Of a DNA stretch of 43,305 bases, positions 6,166 to 15,933 are shown in pieces. This stretch comes from CAZRIE01 sp964600075 (GTDB lineage: Bacteria > Bacteroidota > Bacteroidia > Flavobacteriales > Flavobacteriaceae). Position 1 is the first letter of the stretch; each line of letters begins with the position of its first letter. The translations under genes were made by a program, and so were the position numbers. A model generated the notes under the pieces. The model did no database searches and was not told the origin of the DNA. It saw only the letters and a program-made list of their open reading frames with translations. The stretch is from assembly GCA_964600075.1 (NCBI GenBank), contig CAZRIE010000027.1:1-43305 (forward strand), written 5' to 3'.

Positions 6166-8401
6166 TTCCATCTTGTATTAGTTTCTTAGGAAGTGGAAAT
6201 TCTTTGAATTGCTCAAAGCCTTTTTCATATTTGGTAGACTTTAAACGCTTGCCATTTGCTCTCAGCAGCGCTTCCCCATAACCGGAAACGCGAATGGTAT
6301 AATCGGAATTCGAGTCAAGCATAGCGTATTGCAAAGTAGGGCTAAACTGAAATAGTTGCGTGGAGAGCCGCTTTCTGCTCAGGCCATCATTTTCCCATAA
6401 GTAGTCTATGGCATCATCAGTTTTAGAGGTCACGTGTTTGGCATCGGCGCTTGAAATATTGTCATAGAAGCTTCCTTCTCCCGGGTTTTCGTAGGTGCTA
6501 AGGAACTCCAACCTTATCAATTTTTCATCTTCGGTGTTGAAACTATTGATTTTCTTAAATTCATCTTCGAGCCACCATCTGTTGTTCAAAGGGTAGTCGA
6601 TCAAATCTAGAATAGCACCTCTTTCGGTGCCGCTGGCATCGTATTTCGCAACACTTGTTTGAGCTCCAACAGATTCAAACAAGGCTTCCGCATATTCAAA
6701 TACCTTCTTTTTTAAATCTTGTGAAACAAGTTTTTTATCAGCTTTTTGCATGTGCTCGAGCGCTTCTTTCATAGCTTTATTGGCCCCATGGGTTTCTGCG
6801 CCGGCAAGTATCTCATAGGCTTCCGTTTCCAGCTGCTTTTCATAAGCTAAACCGTCTTGGATGTAGGCATCATAATAAGCGCGCATCACCAATTGTTGCC
6901 AGCGCCAATTATCTTGTAGTTCAGGATTTTCGAGTTCAAGCTTTTTCCAAAGCGCCAAAGTCTCTTTAACAATGGGATTGCCCAATAAAGGTCCTTCCCA
7001 ATTTTTCTCAAGTGCAAGTATGCCTTCGGCGGATTCTTTTGCCACTTCGGAGCCGAAGAAAAACCGACAATACTCTAAAATCGTTTCATTGATATTCATG
7101 TTCGGATTCCATCCCAACTGACTCCATACTATTTTATTGACATCATCATGAGAGCCATCTGAATAGGTGATAAATCCATCGGTATGTTTTGTATCCTGAT
7201 TGAAGAGCTTGGCGTAGTGAAAGGGCTGTGGGTTGCATGGTTCCCGTCCCAAGGTAAGCGCAAAAGCCTGATCCCAGTTTTCCACAGGATAGTGGCAGCG
7301 AACGGTATGCGTGATATCAGGATAAAACCGATGTTTGTATTTTTCGGATAATAACTTACGTTCCAGTTCAATTGGGGGGCTGCTAGGCCCATAAACTAAC
7401 CCTGTGAGCCAATCAGGTTTGTGTTCTTCAAGATAATTGAAAAAATAATCTACCTTCTCTTTTTCAAACCCCTGTAACGAAACCCATATGCCAGCAGTAG
7501 GATGATGCTTTTTAAGCAATACCGAAAGATCTTCGAGATAAGGGATAAGATCAGACGGATGGTTGTCGCCGGGATCGCCGCCGGGCACAAATACCCCATT
7601 CAGCCTCGGGCAACGTGCATAGAATGCCTCTTGCTGTTCAAGACCTTCTTCATGTGCGTTCTTTTTGGTCAAATCACGCGGTGCCGGAGTCCACACCCAA
7701 TAATCGGCCTCGTACTTATCACAGATTTTACTGAGTTCAACTTCCATTTCTTGTGGATGAACCTTAAAATGGGAGCTTGAATTAGGCTCTTGAAAGGGAA
7801 TATTCTCAAAGCTATTGGCGCCGAAAAGTACCTGCTCGCGAAAGTGCTGGTCGAATTGTTCGACCGACCATGCATCCCAAGAATTAGCGGTATTTCGGTA
7901 TCCAAATTGATGTCCACGAAGTTCGTATTCGGGCGATTCTGAAACATCAATGGTATTGGCTATGGATAGTTGACCTTCTTTCATTATGGCCGTACGCAAA
8001 AATTTGCCTATTCCATAAAGAAGCCCTCTTGTGTCAGCAGCGATAATCCAAAGAATATCCTTGCCATCCTTATTTTCGTGCATTAGGCGATAACCTTCCT
8101 TTCTGTACTCAGGATGTTCATCATTGCGTGTAGGGGGGAGTATACCAACCAAATCGTTTTGGTCAACTAGCTGTAGGGCAATTACGGTCCGCGTATTCCA
8201 AGTGTCGGCCCGTTCAAGTTTCAGTTCGGTTCGTTTTGCGATTTCCTCGACCAAGATATTCGCTGCTGTTTCTTGAAAAGACGCTTTAATAGATGGAGAA
8301 ATAAGAAGGGTTGCCTGTGACAAATCCACACGACTTCCCACCTGCGTATTACAGGATATTATAAATAAGGTCAATAGTAAAAATAGTGCCTTGCTATTCA
8401 T
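6074..8401 (-). CDS. Lipoprotein glycoside hydrolase-like enzyme (GH20/GH67-type N-domain), paralogue A
   Basis: 775 residues. The N-terminus ends in a lipobox-like IISC (Cys17), so it is probably surface- or periplasm-anchored. Residues about 25-150 look like the zincin-like alpha/beta domain found before GH20, GH67 and related barrels (ETAANILVEEIAKRTELKLE, DTRGLLYGIGKFLR). A TIM-barrel-like part starts near RGHQFGYRNTANSWDAW, with blocks LNGVFVPGGDPGD, FYPDITH, TLGREPCNPQP and DGSHDDVNKIVW. A helical region and a C-terminal beta domain follow (GEGSFYDN, VTDVWLLKQ). The same blocks occur in the gene at 23072-25498, so the pair are paralogues. It is the third gene of the susC-susD arm, beyond a terminator at 8416-8448. 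The exact CAZy family and substrate cannot be set; acidic residues in PGGDPGD and DGSHDD are candidates for catalysis. Confidence 0.75.
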   Translation of the reverse strand: MNSKALFLLLTLFIISCNTQVGSRVDLSQATLLISPSIKASFQETAANILVEEIAKRTELKLERADTWNTRTVIALQLVDQNDLVGILPPTRNDEHPEYRKEGYRLMHENKDGKDILWIIAADTRGLLYGIGKFLRTAIMKEGQLSIANTIDVSESPEYELRGHQFGYRNTANSWDAWSVEQFDQHFREQVLFGANSFENIPFQEPNSSSHFKVHPQEMEVELSKICDKYEADYWVWTPAPRDLTKKNAHEEGLEQQEAFYARCPRLNGVFVPGGDPGDNHPSDLIPYLEDLSVLLKKHHPTAGIWVSLQGFEKEKVDYFFNYLEEHKPDWLTGLVYGPSSPPIELERKLLSEKYKHRFYPDITHTVRCHYPVENWDQAFALTLGREPCNPQPFHYAKLFNQDTKHTDGFITYSDGSHDDVNKIVWSQLGWNPNMNINETILEYCRFFFGSEVAKESAEGILALEKNWEGPLLGNPIVKETLALWKKLELENPELQDNWRWQQLVMRAYYDAYIQDGLAYEKQLETEAYEILAGAETHGANKAMKEALEHMQKADKKLVSQDLKKKVFEYAEALFESVGAQTSVAKYDASGTERGAILDLIDYPLNNRWWLEDEFKKINSFNTEDEKLIRLEFLSTYENPGEGSFYDNISSADAKHVTSKTDDAIDYLWENDGLSRKRLSTQLFQFSPTLQYAMLDSNSDYTIRVSGYGEALLRANGKRLKSTKYEKGFEQFKEFPLPKKLIQDGRLKITFDKPDEEHLNWRQQSRVTDVWLLKQ

Positions 8402-8415
8402 CTCTTTTTTAATCT

Positions 8416-8448
8416 AAAAAAAATACCCGAGTTTCCCCGGGTATTTTT
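8416..8448 (-). terminator. Intrinsic terminator between susD and the hydrolase gene
   Basis: AAAAATACCCG (8419-8429) pairs with CGGGTATTTTT (8438-8448), an 11-bp perfect stem with an 8-nt loop. On the minus strand the stem runs into eight T (8423 down to 8416). It lies 67 bp after the susD stop and 15 bp before the hydrolase ATG at 8401. It should end or attenuate susCD transcripts, so the hydrolase would be made at a lower level by readthrough. Confidence 0.75.
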
Positions 8449-8515
8449 CAACTAACTCAACGAACTCAAAATAATATAATGTAGCATTACGCTTTTGTAA
8501 GCATTTTTTTAAAAA

Positions 8516-10228
8516 TTACCAAGGTTTTGTAACGCCCTGCAATACCCAAGGTTTTGACCAGGGTGTGTCGTTCTCAATATAACCGGGCACATCATCTGTG
8601 TACTCTGTAGCCTCTAGGCTTCCCAAAGCTGCATTGTAATTATCACGGTTAAAATTTCGATCGTTATCAGGGTACACAAAACGGACTGGAATAACTTCCG
8701 ATCTGGCAAATGGGCCAGTCATAAGATCGGGTAAGCCCGTTCTTCTCCAATCGAGATAAGCCTCTGATGAAGATGAGAAATTAGCTATCCATTTTTGTTC
8801 CATTATCTGTTCTAAAGAACCATCGAACGCCACGCCATCATTTTCTAAGTAATCCACGGCAAGATCACCGATGCCCCAAGTATCGAATGAGGCCTGAACA
8901 CCATTGGTGTAGTGCTCCTCTGCATTGGAACCCCATCCTTTCAGGGCGGCCTCAGCTTTTAAGAAGCTAACTTCGGCATATGATAATATGCGAGATTTCA
9001 AATTCGGGCCCGATACTTCATCAAATTGTGCATTCATTTCTGAAACGTGCACATTACCACCCCCTTGGGTAGGCTGTGGGTTTAGGTTATACGTGTATGG
9101 TTCAGTACCTTGATTCGATACTGGTATGCCGACATAAACTGAACTGGTATCTACCATGGTCAGACCGTCTAATCGATCTTGAAACCAAGTTTCGGGATTA
9201 TAAATCGTAAAATTATCTGCTAATGTCGCTTCGTTGATATAGCGTACGCCATCGACTACGACATCGTCACCTCCACCAGGTACTTCGACTGCTGGAACTA
9301 CTTTAATAGGAATAGCTACCGGTGCGAACCAAATATCTCGTCTTGGGTCGTTCAAATCACCTAATTTATTGGTCAATGTCGCACATGGCTTTACCCGAGT
9401 GAAAGCTGAAGGGCTGCCCTGTTGGCCATTACTGGGCTGCGAATCATCTGGGCTTACCCCAACATAGGGCACTGCACACTCTTCATCGACACTATCTATC
9501 AATGGTTTGGCCAAGGTCTTTTGTACCCCGGCACCTGCATATGACGGGTCTTTTTCAGAAAGCCGCATGTAATACCTTAGGGCCAAGGAGTTGGCGTACT
9601 TGATCCATTTTTCGGAATCTCCTCCGAAATAGAGGTCTTGAGCGGGAATGAATACTTCAAGTTGTCCCTGATTGCTTGACAAAAGGGCGGAAGCAGCTTC
9701 AAAATCGGCAATCACCGCCTTATATATTGATTCTTGTGAGTCGTATTTGGGCAAATCAACATCGGTATCACCGCGCAATGCTTCCGAATAGGGCACGTCT
9801 CCATAAAAGTCGGTCAACATGCCGAACTGATGTGCCTTCATAATCATGGCCACGGCTTGATGGAATTTCATGTCAAGTTCAACTGAACGTTCATAAGCCA
9901 AATCGGCAGTCCTAAGATTGTTGTAATAGGTATCCCAACCACTACCTTCCCAATCGTACTCGTTGTTACCCCAAGAATCTTTTTGAATGTACTGGACAAA
10001 AGCGGCCAAGGGTTCGGCGAATCCTTTGTCCCCAATGTCCTTAACAGTTTTTGCCATCACGTCGCTAAGCAGGAAACTTGGGTTGGCCTCATCTAAATTT
10101 ACACCGTTCGGGTTTACGTTTACGTCGGTAATATCATTGTCACACGAAAGCACCATAAAGACCGATACTGCCAAGACACCCTTAAATATTTTTTTTATCG
10201 TTTGCATAGTTGTATTGTATTTGTGCAT
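8516..10228 (-). CDS. susD: SusD/RagB-family glycan-binding outer-membrane lipoprotein
   Basis: 570 residues. The N-terminus has a lipoprotein signal peptide with VLSC as lipobox (Cys29, or Cys22 if translation starts at the second ATG, 10207, which gives a more usual signal-peptide length). The body shows the SusD fold: MAKTVKDIGDKGFAEPLAAF, YGDVPYSEAL (about 143-152), SLALRYYMRLSEKDP, LSYAEVSFLKAEAALKGW and a C-terminal EAYLDWRRTGLPDL. These proteins close the mouth of their SusC partner and bind the incoming oligosaccharide at the cell surface. The gene starts 10 bp after the susC stop and shares its transcript. No damage is seen. Confidence 0.93.
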   Translation of the reverse strand: MHKYNTTMQTIKKIFKGVLAVSVFMVLSCDNDITDVNVNPNGVNLDEANPSFLLSDVMAKTVKDIGDKGFAEPLAAFVQYIQKDSWGNNEYDWEGSGWDTYYNNLRTADLAYERSVELDMKFHQAVAMIMKAHQFGMLTDFYGDVPYSEALRGDTDVDLPKYDSQESIYKAVIADFEAASALLSSNQGQLEVFIPAQDLYFGGDSEKWIKYANSLALRYYMRLSEKDPSYAGAGVQKTLAKPLIDSVDEECAVPYVGVSPDDSQPSNGQQGSPSAFTRVKPCATLTNKLGDLNDPRRDIWFAPVAIPIKVVPAVEVPGGGDDVVVDGVRYINEATLADNFTIYNPETWFQDRLDGLTMVDTSSVYVGIPVSNQGTEPYTYNLNPQPTQGGGNVHVSEMNAQFDEVSGPNLKSRILSYAEVSFLKAEAALKGWGSNAEEHYTNGVQASFDTWGIGDLAVDYLENDGVAFDGSLEQIMEQKWIANFSSSSEAYLDWRRTGLPDLMTGPFARSEVIPVRFVYPDNDRNFNRDNYNAALGSLEATEYTDDVPGYIENDTPWSKPWVLQGVTKPW

Positions 10229-10238
10229 TGTGATCTAC

Positions 10239-13200
10239 TTAGAAACTTAAGTTTAATTTAAAGCCTATCGGTACTGCCCAAGGATTGACGTTAAAACGTT
10301 CGATACCTTGTTTAAACTGTATACCACTTCTGCCTTGGGTACTCGATTCTGGCTGAAAGGCCATTTCGGGATCGATACCGATATCGGCCTTGGTCCAAAG
10401 AATCAGGTTTCTACTGAAAAGTGAAATGGACATGTTCTGAATACCGATTTGCTTTAAACTTTTCGATGGCACGGAATAGGACAGCGATATTTCACGCAGT
10501 TTCAAAAAGTCGGAATCAAATAGCGATGTTCGGGTAAAATCCCAACCATAGTGGTCTTGATAACGCGTGTATACCGTACCCTCACCGCCTAGGTTTTCAG
10601 CGGTCGCTACAAAATTTCCATTGTCGTCATATTCCCCTTGAACCCCTGGCATAAAGACCCCGTCGTTTAAGGTTATGCCTCCATCATCGACCGGAAAGCC
10701 ACCTTCTTCTGCAGTAGGCCCACCTACTAAAATGTAAAATTCATCACTATCTGGCGATAAAAACTGATCTTCATTTTCTTTTAAATAGCCTGGAATATCA
10801 CCCACGGCGTTCAGATTGTGTAATTTATCTAACCAGCGTTGTGTATGCATATCCGATTCGCCATAGCGGTGGGTCTGTGAAACGAATTGACCGCCTTTGC
10901 GCCAATCGAAATTCATGGAAAGCGACCAATTTTTATAGGAAACTGTAGTGGTCATACCGATGTTAAAATCAGGATTGAAATTTCCGATAACGGGCGCAAC
11001 GCGATTGCCATCTTCGTCTTCCAAAGTTCTATCGCTGTTTTCGAAACCTTCGTCGTCTATAATAGGATAGCCGTGATAAGGTGAATTAGGGTCGTCGACG
11101 CGTACTAACTCGCGGTCGACAATATTACCGATTTCTTCACCAAGCCATGTGATGGCCCCTCCCTTGGCATCGGTCCATAAAGTAATCGAACTCATGCCGT
11201 CGGCTAATTCTATTACCCGGGTGCGGTTTTTGGTGTAGACAAAGCTCATGTCCCAGTTCCAATCATTACTGGCCAAAATAGTACCACTTAGACCGGCCTC
11301 CACTCCTTTGCTTGAAAGTAATCCGGCATTGATGAACTTAGTAGAATACCCTGAGGAAATCGGATTGTTTACCGGAAATATCTGATCTCTGTTATCACTT
11401 TCGTAATAGGTAACGTCTAAGCGTAGCCGATTACGAAAGAAAGCCAAATCGGCACCCGCTTCCCAAGAACTTTGCGATTCTGGTTTTAACTCGGCGTTTA
11501 ATAGTTCATTGGGCACTGAAAGTAAGGAGGCATTGCCCCAAGAACCACCACTATTCAAAACGGGCTCCAAATTATAGGGGTCCGTATCGTTGCCCACCTC
11601 TGCATAACCGGCCCTAAGTTTGACCAATGACACTTGATTACCCATATTAAAGACATTGTTGAGTAATAGACTTCCCGATACTGAGGGATAGAAATAAGAG
11701 TTGTTACTATCGGGTAAGGTGCTTGACCAATCGTTTCTACCGGTTACATCTAAATAGAACATATCCTTAAATCCTATACTCGCCAGGCCATATAGACTAT
11801 TGACTTTCTTTTCCTGTATATTAGACTGATAGTCTAAATTGCTAGGTGCAATATTGCTCAAGGTAAACAAATTAGGGGTTAACAGTCCTTGCCCTCTATC
11901 TATAGTGGAGTTACTTACCGTAGTCCCACTGAATTTCCGCTGGTTACCACCTGCCGATACACTAAAGTCCCAATTATCGAATTTCTTCTTGTAAGTCAAT
12001 AAAAAATCAACATTGATTTCGTTACGAAAAATATCCGTGATACCGTATGCACCATTGATTTCTTTGGTGTAACCGTTCGATATTTTCGTCTCACGTTGTT
12101 CGTTGATCTCATCAAAATTGTAGCGTACCATGGCTGAGAAGTCATCGGTAATCTGCCAATCGGCCCTTACGTTTCCGTAAAAACGGTTTCTTGTGAATCC
12201 ATTGTTCACTTCGTTGGCCAAGTAATACGGATTGTTCCATTCGGTCTCGGTGGGGTCATCGCCAAACTCGAAAGGAGAGTTCTGAAAAAGTCCCTCATAG
12301 CCCGGCAACCAATACTGTTCAAGATCTCGAACATCGATATGTGGAGCTAGTTCGTACATCGCCTGTATAGGGTTTGCACCACGGTTACCAGCTGGTCGGT
12401 TGTCAGCATAGGTTTTCGTATAATTCAAACTAGAACTTATCGTAATAGCATTGTTCAATTTTAAAGAAGAATTCAGATTGATACTGTGCTTGTTTAAATC
12501 GGTATTGGGAATAAACCCCTTGTTTTTTAGATTATTGTATGAAAGGCGATAGTTTAGCTTTTCGGTATTGTCTTGTATCGAAATATTGTTGGTCGTGGTA
12601 ATGGCCGTATTGAAAAAGTTTCTAGCGTTGTTATGTGACCTTAGTTCTCTGGCAACTGGTATTCCACTTTCCAATTCTTGGGCTGTGTATGGCCAGTGAA
12701 TAGCATTGATTCCCTGATTCAAGGCAGGACCTGCCCAGGCCGATGCAGTTTCGCTTATCTGAATTTGACCATAGGTGTTGGTAGGAAAGTTATCTGGGGT
12801 ATAGGGTCTAGAACCGGCAGCATATTTCGTATGCGTATCCAAATAGCGGTACGGAATGTCAAAAACGGTACTTGAATTTATGGTAACTCCCAATCCTTTT
12901 CTGGCCTTTCCCGATTTTGTGGTAATCAAAACGACGCCATTGCCCGCCCTTGATCCATAAAGTGCCGCTGCACTGGCACCTTTCAATACCGTCATACTCG
13001 CAATGTCATCGCTGTTTATATCGGAAATGGCATTTCCGTAATCGACCCTGTTGTCTCGCCCGACCCCTCCGATATTGTTCAACGTATTGAAAACTGGTAC
13101 GCCGTCAATTACAAATAATGGTTGGTTATCACTAGAAAGCGATGTCGATCCCCGAATAACCATGCTAACGGAAGATCCTGGGGAGCCTGTATTGTTGATC

Positions 13201-13655
13201 GCTACCCCTGAGACCTTGCCTGCAAGAGCATTCAAGACATTTTCTTGTGGTACATTATCTATTGCGTCGCCATCTATTTCGCTAACCGAATAGCCCAGCG
13301 ATTTCTTTTCCCTTGAAATACCAAGTGCGGTAACCACAACTTCATCTAATTCTTCCGATGAAGTTTCCATGGAAACATTAATAGTGGATTGATTTCCCAC
13401 GGTTACTTCTTGTGTTGACATACCCAAATACGAAAACACAAGTACCGATGTACTACTTGGAACGGAAATACTATAGTTTCCGTCAAAATCTGTAGTTACA
13501 CCTGTAAGCGTTCCTTTTACTATAACCGTTACTCCTGGCAATAAATCTCCTGCAACGTCATTAACAACTCCAGTTACCTGCTGTTGGGCATAGATATTGG
13601 CCACGAACATACTGAACAAAAAGAGCGTCAAAAATCTTAAGTTTCTTTTTTTCAT
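10239..13655 (-). CDS. susC: SusC/RagA-family TonB-dependent outer-membrane transporter
   Basis: 1138 residues. Signal peptide 1-23 (NIYA|QQQ). Residues about 25-98 form a carboxypeptidase-regulatory-like beta domain (VTGVVNDVAGDLLPGVTVIV, DFDGNYSISVP), followed by a TonB-box-like EELDEVVVTALG (101-112). The plug domain at about 120-235 has NALAGKVSGVAI, MVIRGSTSLSSDNQPLFVID and GSRAGNGVVLITTKSGKA. The rest is a 22-strand barrel ending in an aromatic residue (GFKLNLSF). It imports oligosaccharides using proton motive force passed on by TonB-ExbBD. It heads the minus arm, divergent from the symporter arm across a 541-bp gap. The length is usual for the family. Confidence 0.95.
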   Translation of the reverse strand: MKKRNLRFLTLFLFSMFVANIYAQQQVTGVVNDVAGDLLPGVTVIVKGTLTGVTTDFDGNYSISVPSSTSVLVFSYLGMSTQEVTVGNQSTINVSMETSSEELDEVVVTALGISREKKSLGYSVSEIDGDAIDNVPQENVLNALAGKVSGVAINNTGSPGSSVSMVIRGSTSLSSDNQPLFVIDGVPVFNTLNNIGGVGRDNRVDYGNAISDINSDDIASMTVLKGASAAALYGSRAGNGVVLITTKSGKARKGLGVTINSSTVFDIPYRYLDTHTKYAAGSRPYTPDNFPTNTYGQIQISETASAWAGPALNQGINAIHWPYTAQELESGIPVARELRSHNNARNFFNTAITTTNNISIQDNTEKLNYRLSYNNLKNKGFIPNTDLNKHSINLNSSLKLNNAITISSSLNYTKTYADNRPAGNRGANPIQAMYELAPHIDVRDLEQYWLPGYEGLFQNSPFEFGDDPTETEWNNPYYLANEVNNGFTRNRFYGNVRADWQITDDFSAMVRYNFDEINEQRETKISNGYTKEINGAYGITDIFRNEINVDFLLTYKKKFDNWDFSVSAGGNQRKFSGTTVSNSTIDRGQGLLTPNLFTLSNIAPSNLDYQSNIQEKKVNSLYGLASIGFKDMFYLDVTGRNDWSSTLPDSNNSYFYPSVSGSLLLNNVFNMGNQVSLVKLRAGYAEVGNDTDPYNLEPVLNSGGSWGNASLLSVPNELLNAELKPESQSSWEAGADLAFFRNRLRLDVTYYESDNRDQIFPVNNPISSGYSTKFINAGLLSSKGVEAGLSGTILASNDWNWDMSFVYTKNRTRVIELADGMSSITLWTDAKGGAITWLGEEIGNIVDRELVRVDDPNSPYHGYPIIDDEGFENSDRTLEDEDGNRVAPVIGNFNPDFNIGMTTTVSYKNWSLSMNFDWRKGGQFVSQTHRYGESDMHTQRWLDKLHNLNAVGDIPGYLKENEDQFLSPDSDEFYILVGGPTAEEGGFPVDDGGITLNDGVFMPGVQGEYDDNGNFVATAENLGGEGTVYTRYQDHYGWDFTRTSLFDSDFLKLREISLSYSVPSKSLKQIGIQNMSISLFSRNLILWTKADIGIDPEMAFQPESSTQGRSGIQFKQGIERFNVNPWAVPIGFKLNLSF

Positions 13656-13702
13656 GGTGTATATTGATTTTAAAACTGTTTGGTTATTTGGTTAGTTCGT
13701 AA

Positions 13703-13730
13703 CAAATCTATTTTAAAATTTTTGTCAAAA
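13703..13730 (-). promoter_or_regulatory. Candidate promoter for susC
   Basis: On the minus strand TTTTG (13730-13726) and TAGATTTG (13710-13703) match the -33 and -7 boxes. The spacer is only 15 bp, shorter than the usual 19-21, which lowers confidence. The start site would be near 13697, giving a leader of about 40 nt before the susC ATG at 13655. Confidence 0.4.
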
Positions 13731-13981
13731 CATAAAGTATATTGTTAGTTATCTATAATATTTTATCCCAAATTCCAGTAATGTAAATTAAAAATGAATT
13801 TAAGGTTAAAATAACGTTAGTTTTTGGTAAAAAACTTTAATGCAGTTGACCTTTGGTTAAATTATAAAGATGGCGTCTAAACTATTTAAGTGGTAATGAA
13901 ATTCATAAGAAGCTAATTGTTCGGTGTATCAATATTATTGATCGAATTCCTTTCCTGAACTTCTTGTCGTTTATTCTAGAG

Positions 13982-14012
13982 TTGAAAAAGGGACCGTATC
14001 CGTATATTTTTG
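13982..14012 (+). promoter_or_regulatory. Candidate promoter for the symporter operon
   Basis: TTG (13982-13984) and TATTTTTG (14005-14012) are separated by 20 bp, which matches Bacteroidota promoter spacing. Transcription would start near 14019, leaving a leader of about 180 nt before the ATG at 14197. Confidence 0.4.
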
Positions 14013-14196
14013 TTTAGGTAACGAGGAATGTCTTCGGAGATATTTTTCAACAAGTCATGAATTTTGACCTTTTTTGTATAAAATCAGATTAAAAACTTAT
14101 ACTTAGGTTGATATACCATGTAAAGACAATAAGATTTAATAAAACAATTACTCCCTATTCAGTTTAATTTGTATATCCAACAATTAAGAAGGGCGT

Positions 14197-15702
14197 ATGT
14201 TAGCAGGAATCGATTATTTTATTGTTATAGCATATATCGTCGGAATGCTATTACTAGGTCTTTATTTTAAAAAGTTTGTTAGTAGTTCTGAAGACTATTT
14301 TCTAGGCGGTAGAAGTCTCCCGTTTTGGGCAATAGGTATGTCAATTGTAGTTTCCGATATCGGGGCTTTGGATTTTGTCGGAGTTTCGGGGCAAGCTTAT
14401 CGGTACGGTGTGGCGGTAGGTAATTTTGATTGGGTAGGTTCGGTTCCGGCAATGCTCTTGGCCGCATTTATATTCATTCCCTACTTCTGGCGTGGAGGTA
14501 TGTACACCATACCCGAATACCTGGGTAGACGATATAATCAATCGGTACGCACCATTGCATCGGCCACTTGGATCTTGTTCTTTGCCCTTGACCTAGGAGT
14601 ATTATTTTGGGCAAGTGCGGTTCTATTAAATGTACTGATGGGTTGGCCTATATGGATATCTATTATGTCTACCGCTGGCGTTGTCGGCCTATATACTTAT
14701 TTTGGTGGAATTACTGCGGTAATCATGACAGACGTAGTCCAAATGATCATAATGTTCATCGGCGGCTTTGCCTTGGTATTTCTTAGTCTTGATGCAGTTG
14801 GTGGATGGGAAAACATGGTAGAAAAAATCGGTACGATGGGCCCTGAATACCAAAGTCATTTTGACATAATTCAACCCGTTGATACTAAATCGCCCTTTCC
14901 ATGGACTGGAATTTTATTCGGACTTACTTTTGTAATGTCGAACGCTTATATGATTGGTAACCAGTCTATCGTACAACGTTGTCTAACGGCCAAAAACGAA
15001 TGGCATGCTAAAGCAAGCATGATCTTTGGTTCGGCCCTGAAAATGTTTATTCCCATATTGGTCTTGTTTCCCGGTCTCATGGCAGTTGTGGTTCATCCTG
15101 ATCTGGCTGATGGGGATCAGGCACTTCCGATGATGATTAAGAGTATATTGCCTCCGGGTTTGGTAGGCCTCATGTTCGCCGCATTTTTTGCTGGTTTGAT
15201 GTCGAGCGTCGATTCCTTGCTAAATTCCACGGCTACCTTATTTACCAAAGATATTTATGAACCTTTCATTAAAAAGAACGCAGACGACAGGCATTACTTA
15301 AAGGTAGGCCAAATGACTACTTTGGTGCTGCTTGGTATAGGTGTGGCAACAGCACCCATTAGTAGTGATTTTCCAGGGGTCTATGTTGCCATACAGACAT
15401 TTATGTCTTATTTTCAAGGGCCTTTGTTCGCCATTCTGCTCCTCGGTATCTTCTGGAAACGTACGACGCAATGGGGAGGTCTGTCCGCATTGGTCATCGG
15501 TATTGGTTTCGCTATTTTTCTCAACGTGTTCAAATCGGATTTCTTTGCCATTGAAGATCCTTTTTTATATATTTCATGGTGGTCTTTTCTGCTCGGCTTT
15601 ATTATTAATATCGTAGTAAGCCTGCTGACCAAAAAACATACAGCGGCTGAATTGGAGGGCTTGGTGTTCAGTTCAAAAATTTTGACTAAAAGTAAAACAT
15701 AG
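14197..15702 (+). CDS. Sodium:solute symporter (SSS family), probable sugar transporter
   Basis: 501 residues with about 13 hydrophobic segments spread over the whole length. Family signs include SEDYFLGGRSLPFWAIGMS near residue 30, YFGGITAVIMTDVVQ (about 168-182, the G-x-AVxxTDxxQ signature) and FFAGLMSSVDSLLNS, the region holding sodium-site Ser and Asp residues in SSS proteins. It carries a solute across the inner membrane with sodium. Its place before a signal-less glycosidase suggests uptake of a small oligosaccharide or glycoside. The next gene begins 4 bp after its stop, so the plus arm is an operon. Confidence 0.92.
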   Translation: MLAGIDYFIVIAYIVGMLLLGLYFKKFVSSSEDYFLGGRSLPFWAIGMSIVVSDIGALDFVGVSGQAYRYGVAVGNFDWVGSVPAMLLAAFIFIPYFWRGGMYTIPEYLGRRYNQSVRTIASATWILFFALDLGVLFWASAVLLNVLMGWPIWISIMSTAGVVGLYTYFGGITAVIMTDVVQMIIMFIGGFALVFLSLDAVGGWENMVEKIGTMGPEYQSHFDIIQPVDTKSPFPWTGILFGLTFVMSNAYMIGNQSIVQRCLTAKNEWHAKASMIFGSALKMFIPILVLFPGLMAVVVHPDLADGDQALPMMIKSILPPGLVGLMFAAFFAGLMSSVDSLLNSTATLFTKDIYEPFIKKNADDRHYLKVGQMTTLVLLGIGVATAPISSDFPGVYVAIQTFMSYFQGPLFAILLLGIFWKRTTQWGGLSALVIGIGFAIFLNVFKSDFFAIEDPFLYISWWSFLLGFIINIVVSLLTKKHTAAELEGLVFSSKILTKSKT

Positions 15703-15706
15703 TACT

Positions 15707-15922
15707 ATGTTGAATTTTGATTGGCTTTCGGGAGTTTCACAAGAAACGGCAAAAATGATATTTTTTGGCCTCTATTTTGTCATTGGAGTATTGGTTCTAA
15801 TGCTGCCCAATGATTATGTATATGAAGGCATCAAAAAAGAGGACCGTCACTGGTGGAACAATCTAAAACTTTGGTCCGTGGCCGTATTGACTATTTTGGC
15901 AACCGTTTACTACCAATTTTAA
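15707..15922 (+). CDS. Small membrane protein next to the SSS symporter
   Basis: 71 residues with two hydrophobic segments (IFFGLYFVIGVLVLMLP at about 18-34 and LWSVAVLTILATVYY at about 55-69) and a charged loop (EGIKKEDRHWWNN) between them. No family name was recognised. The 4-bp spacing from the symporter stop makes it a possible accessory subunit. It is not a chance frame: start, spacing and membrane pattern all fit. Confidence 0.65.
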   Translation: MLNFDWLSGVSQETAKMIFFGLYFVIGVLVLMLPNDYVYEGIKKEDRHWWNNLKLWSVAVLTILATVYYQF

Positions 15923-15933
15923 ACCTAAACTTT

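Larger units (their letters stand above)
13656..14196. other. Divergent promoter region between susC and the symporter operon
   Basis: 541 bp, AT-rich and without a credible gene. It must carry the control signals of both arms of the locus. TAGATTTG on the minus strand (13703-13710) and TATTTTTG on the plus strand (14005-14012) match the Bacteroidota -7 consensus. No strong palindromic operator was found by eye. Confidence 0.6.

Noticed and set aside
15853..15933. Longer start for the second small membrane protein
   Set aside because: It would overlap the previous gene by 70 bp in another frame; ATG 15934 gives the usual spacing and a clean membrane protein.
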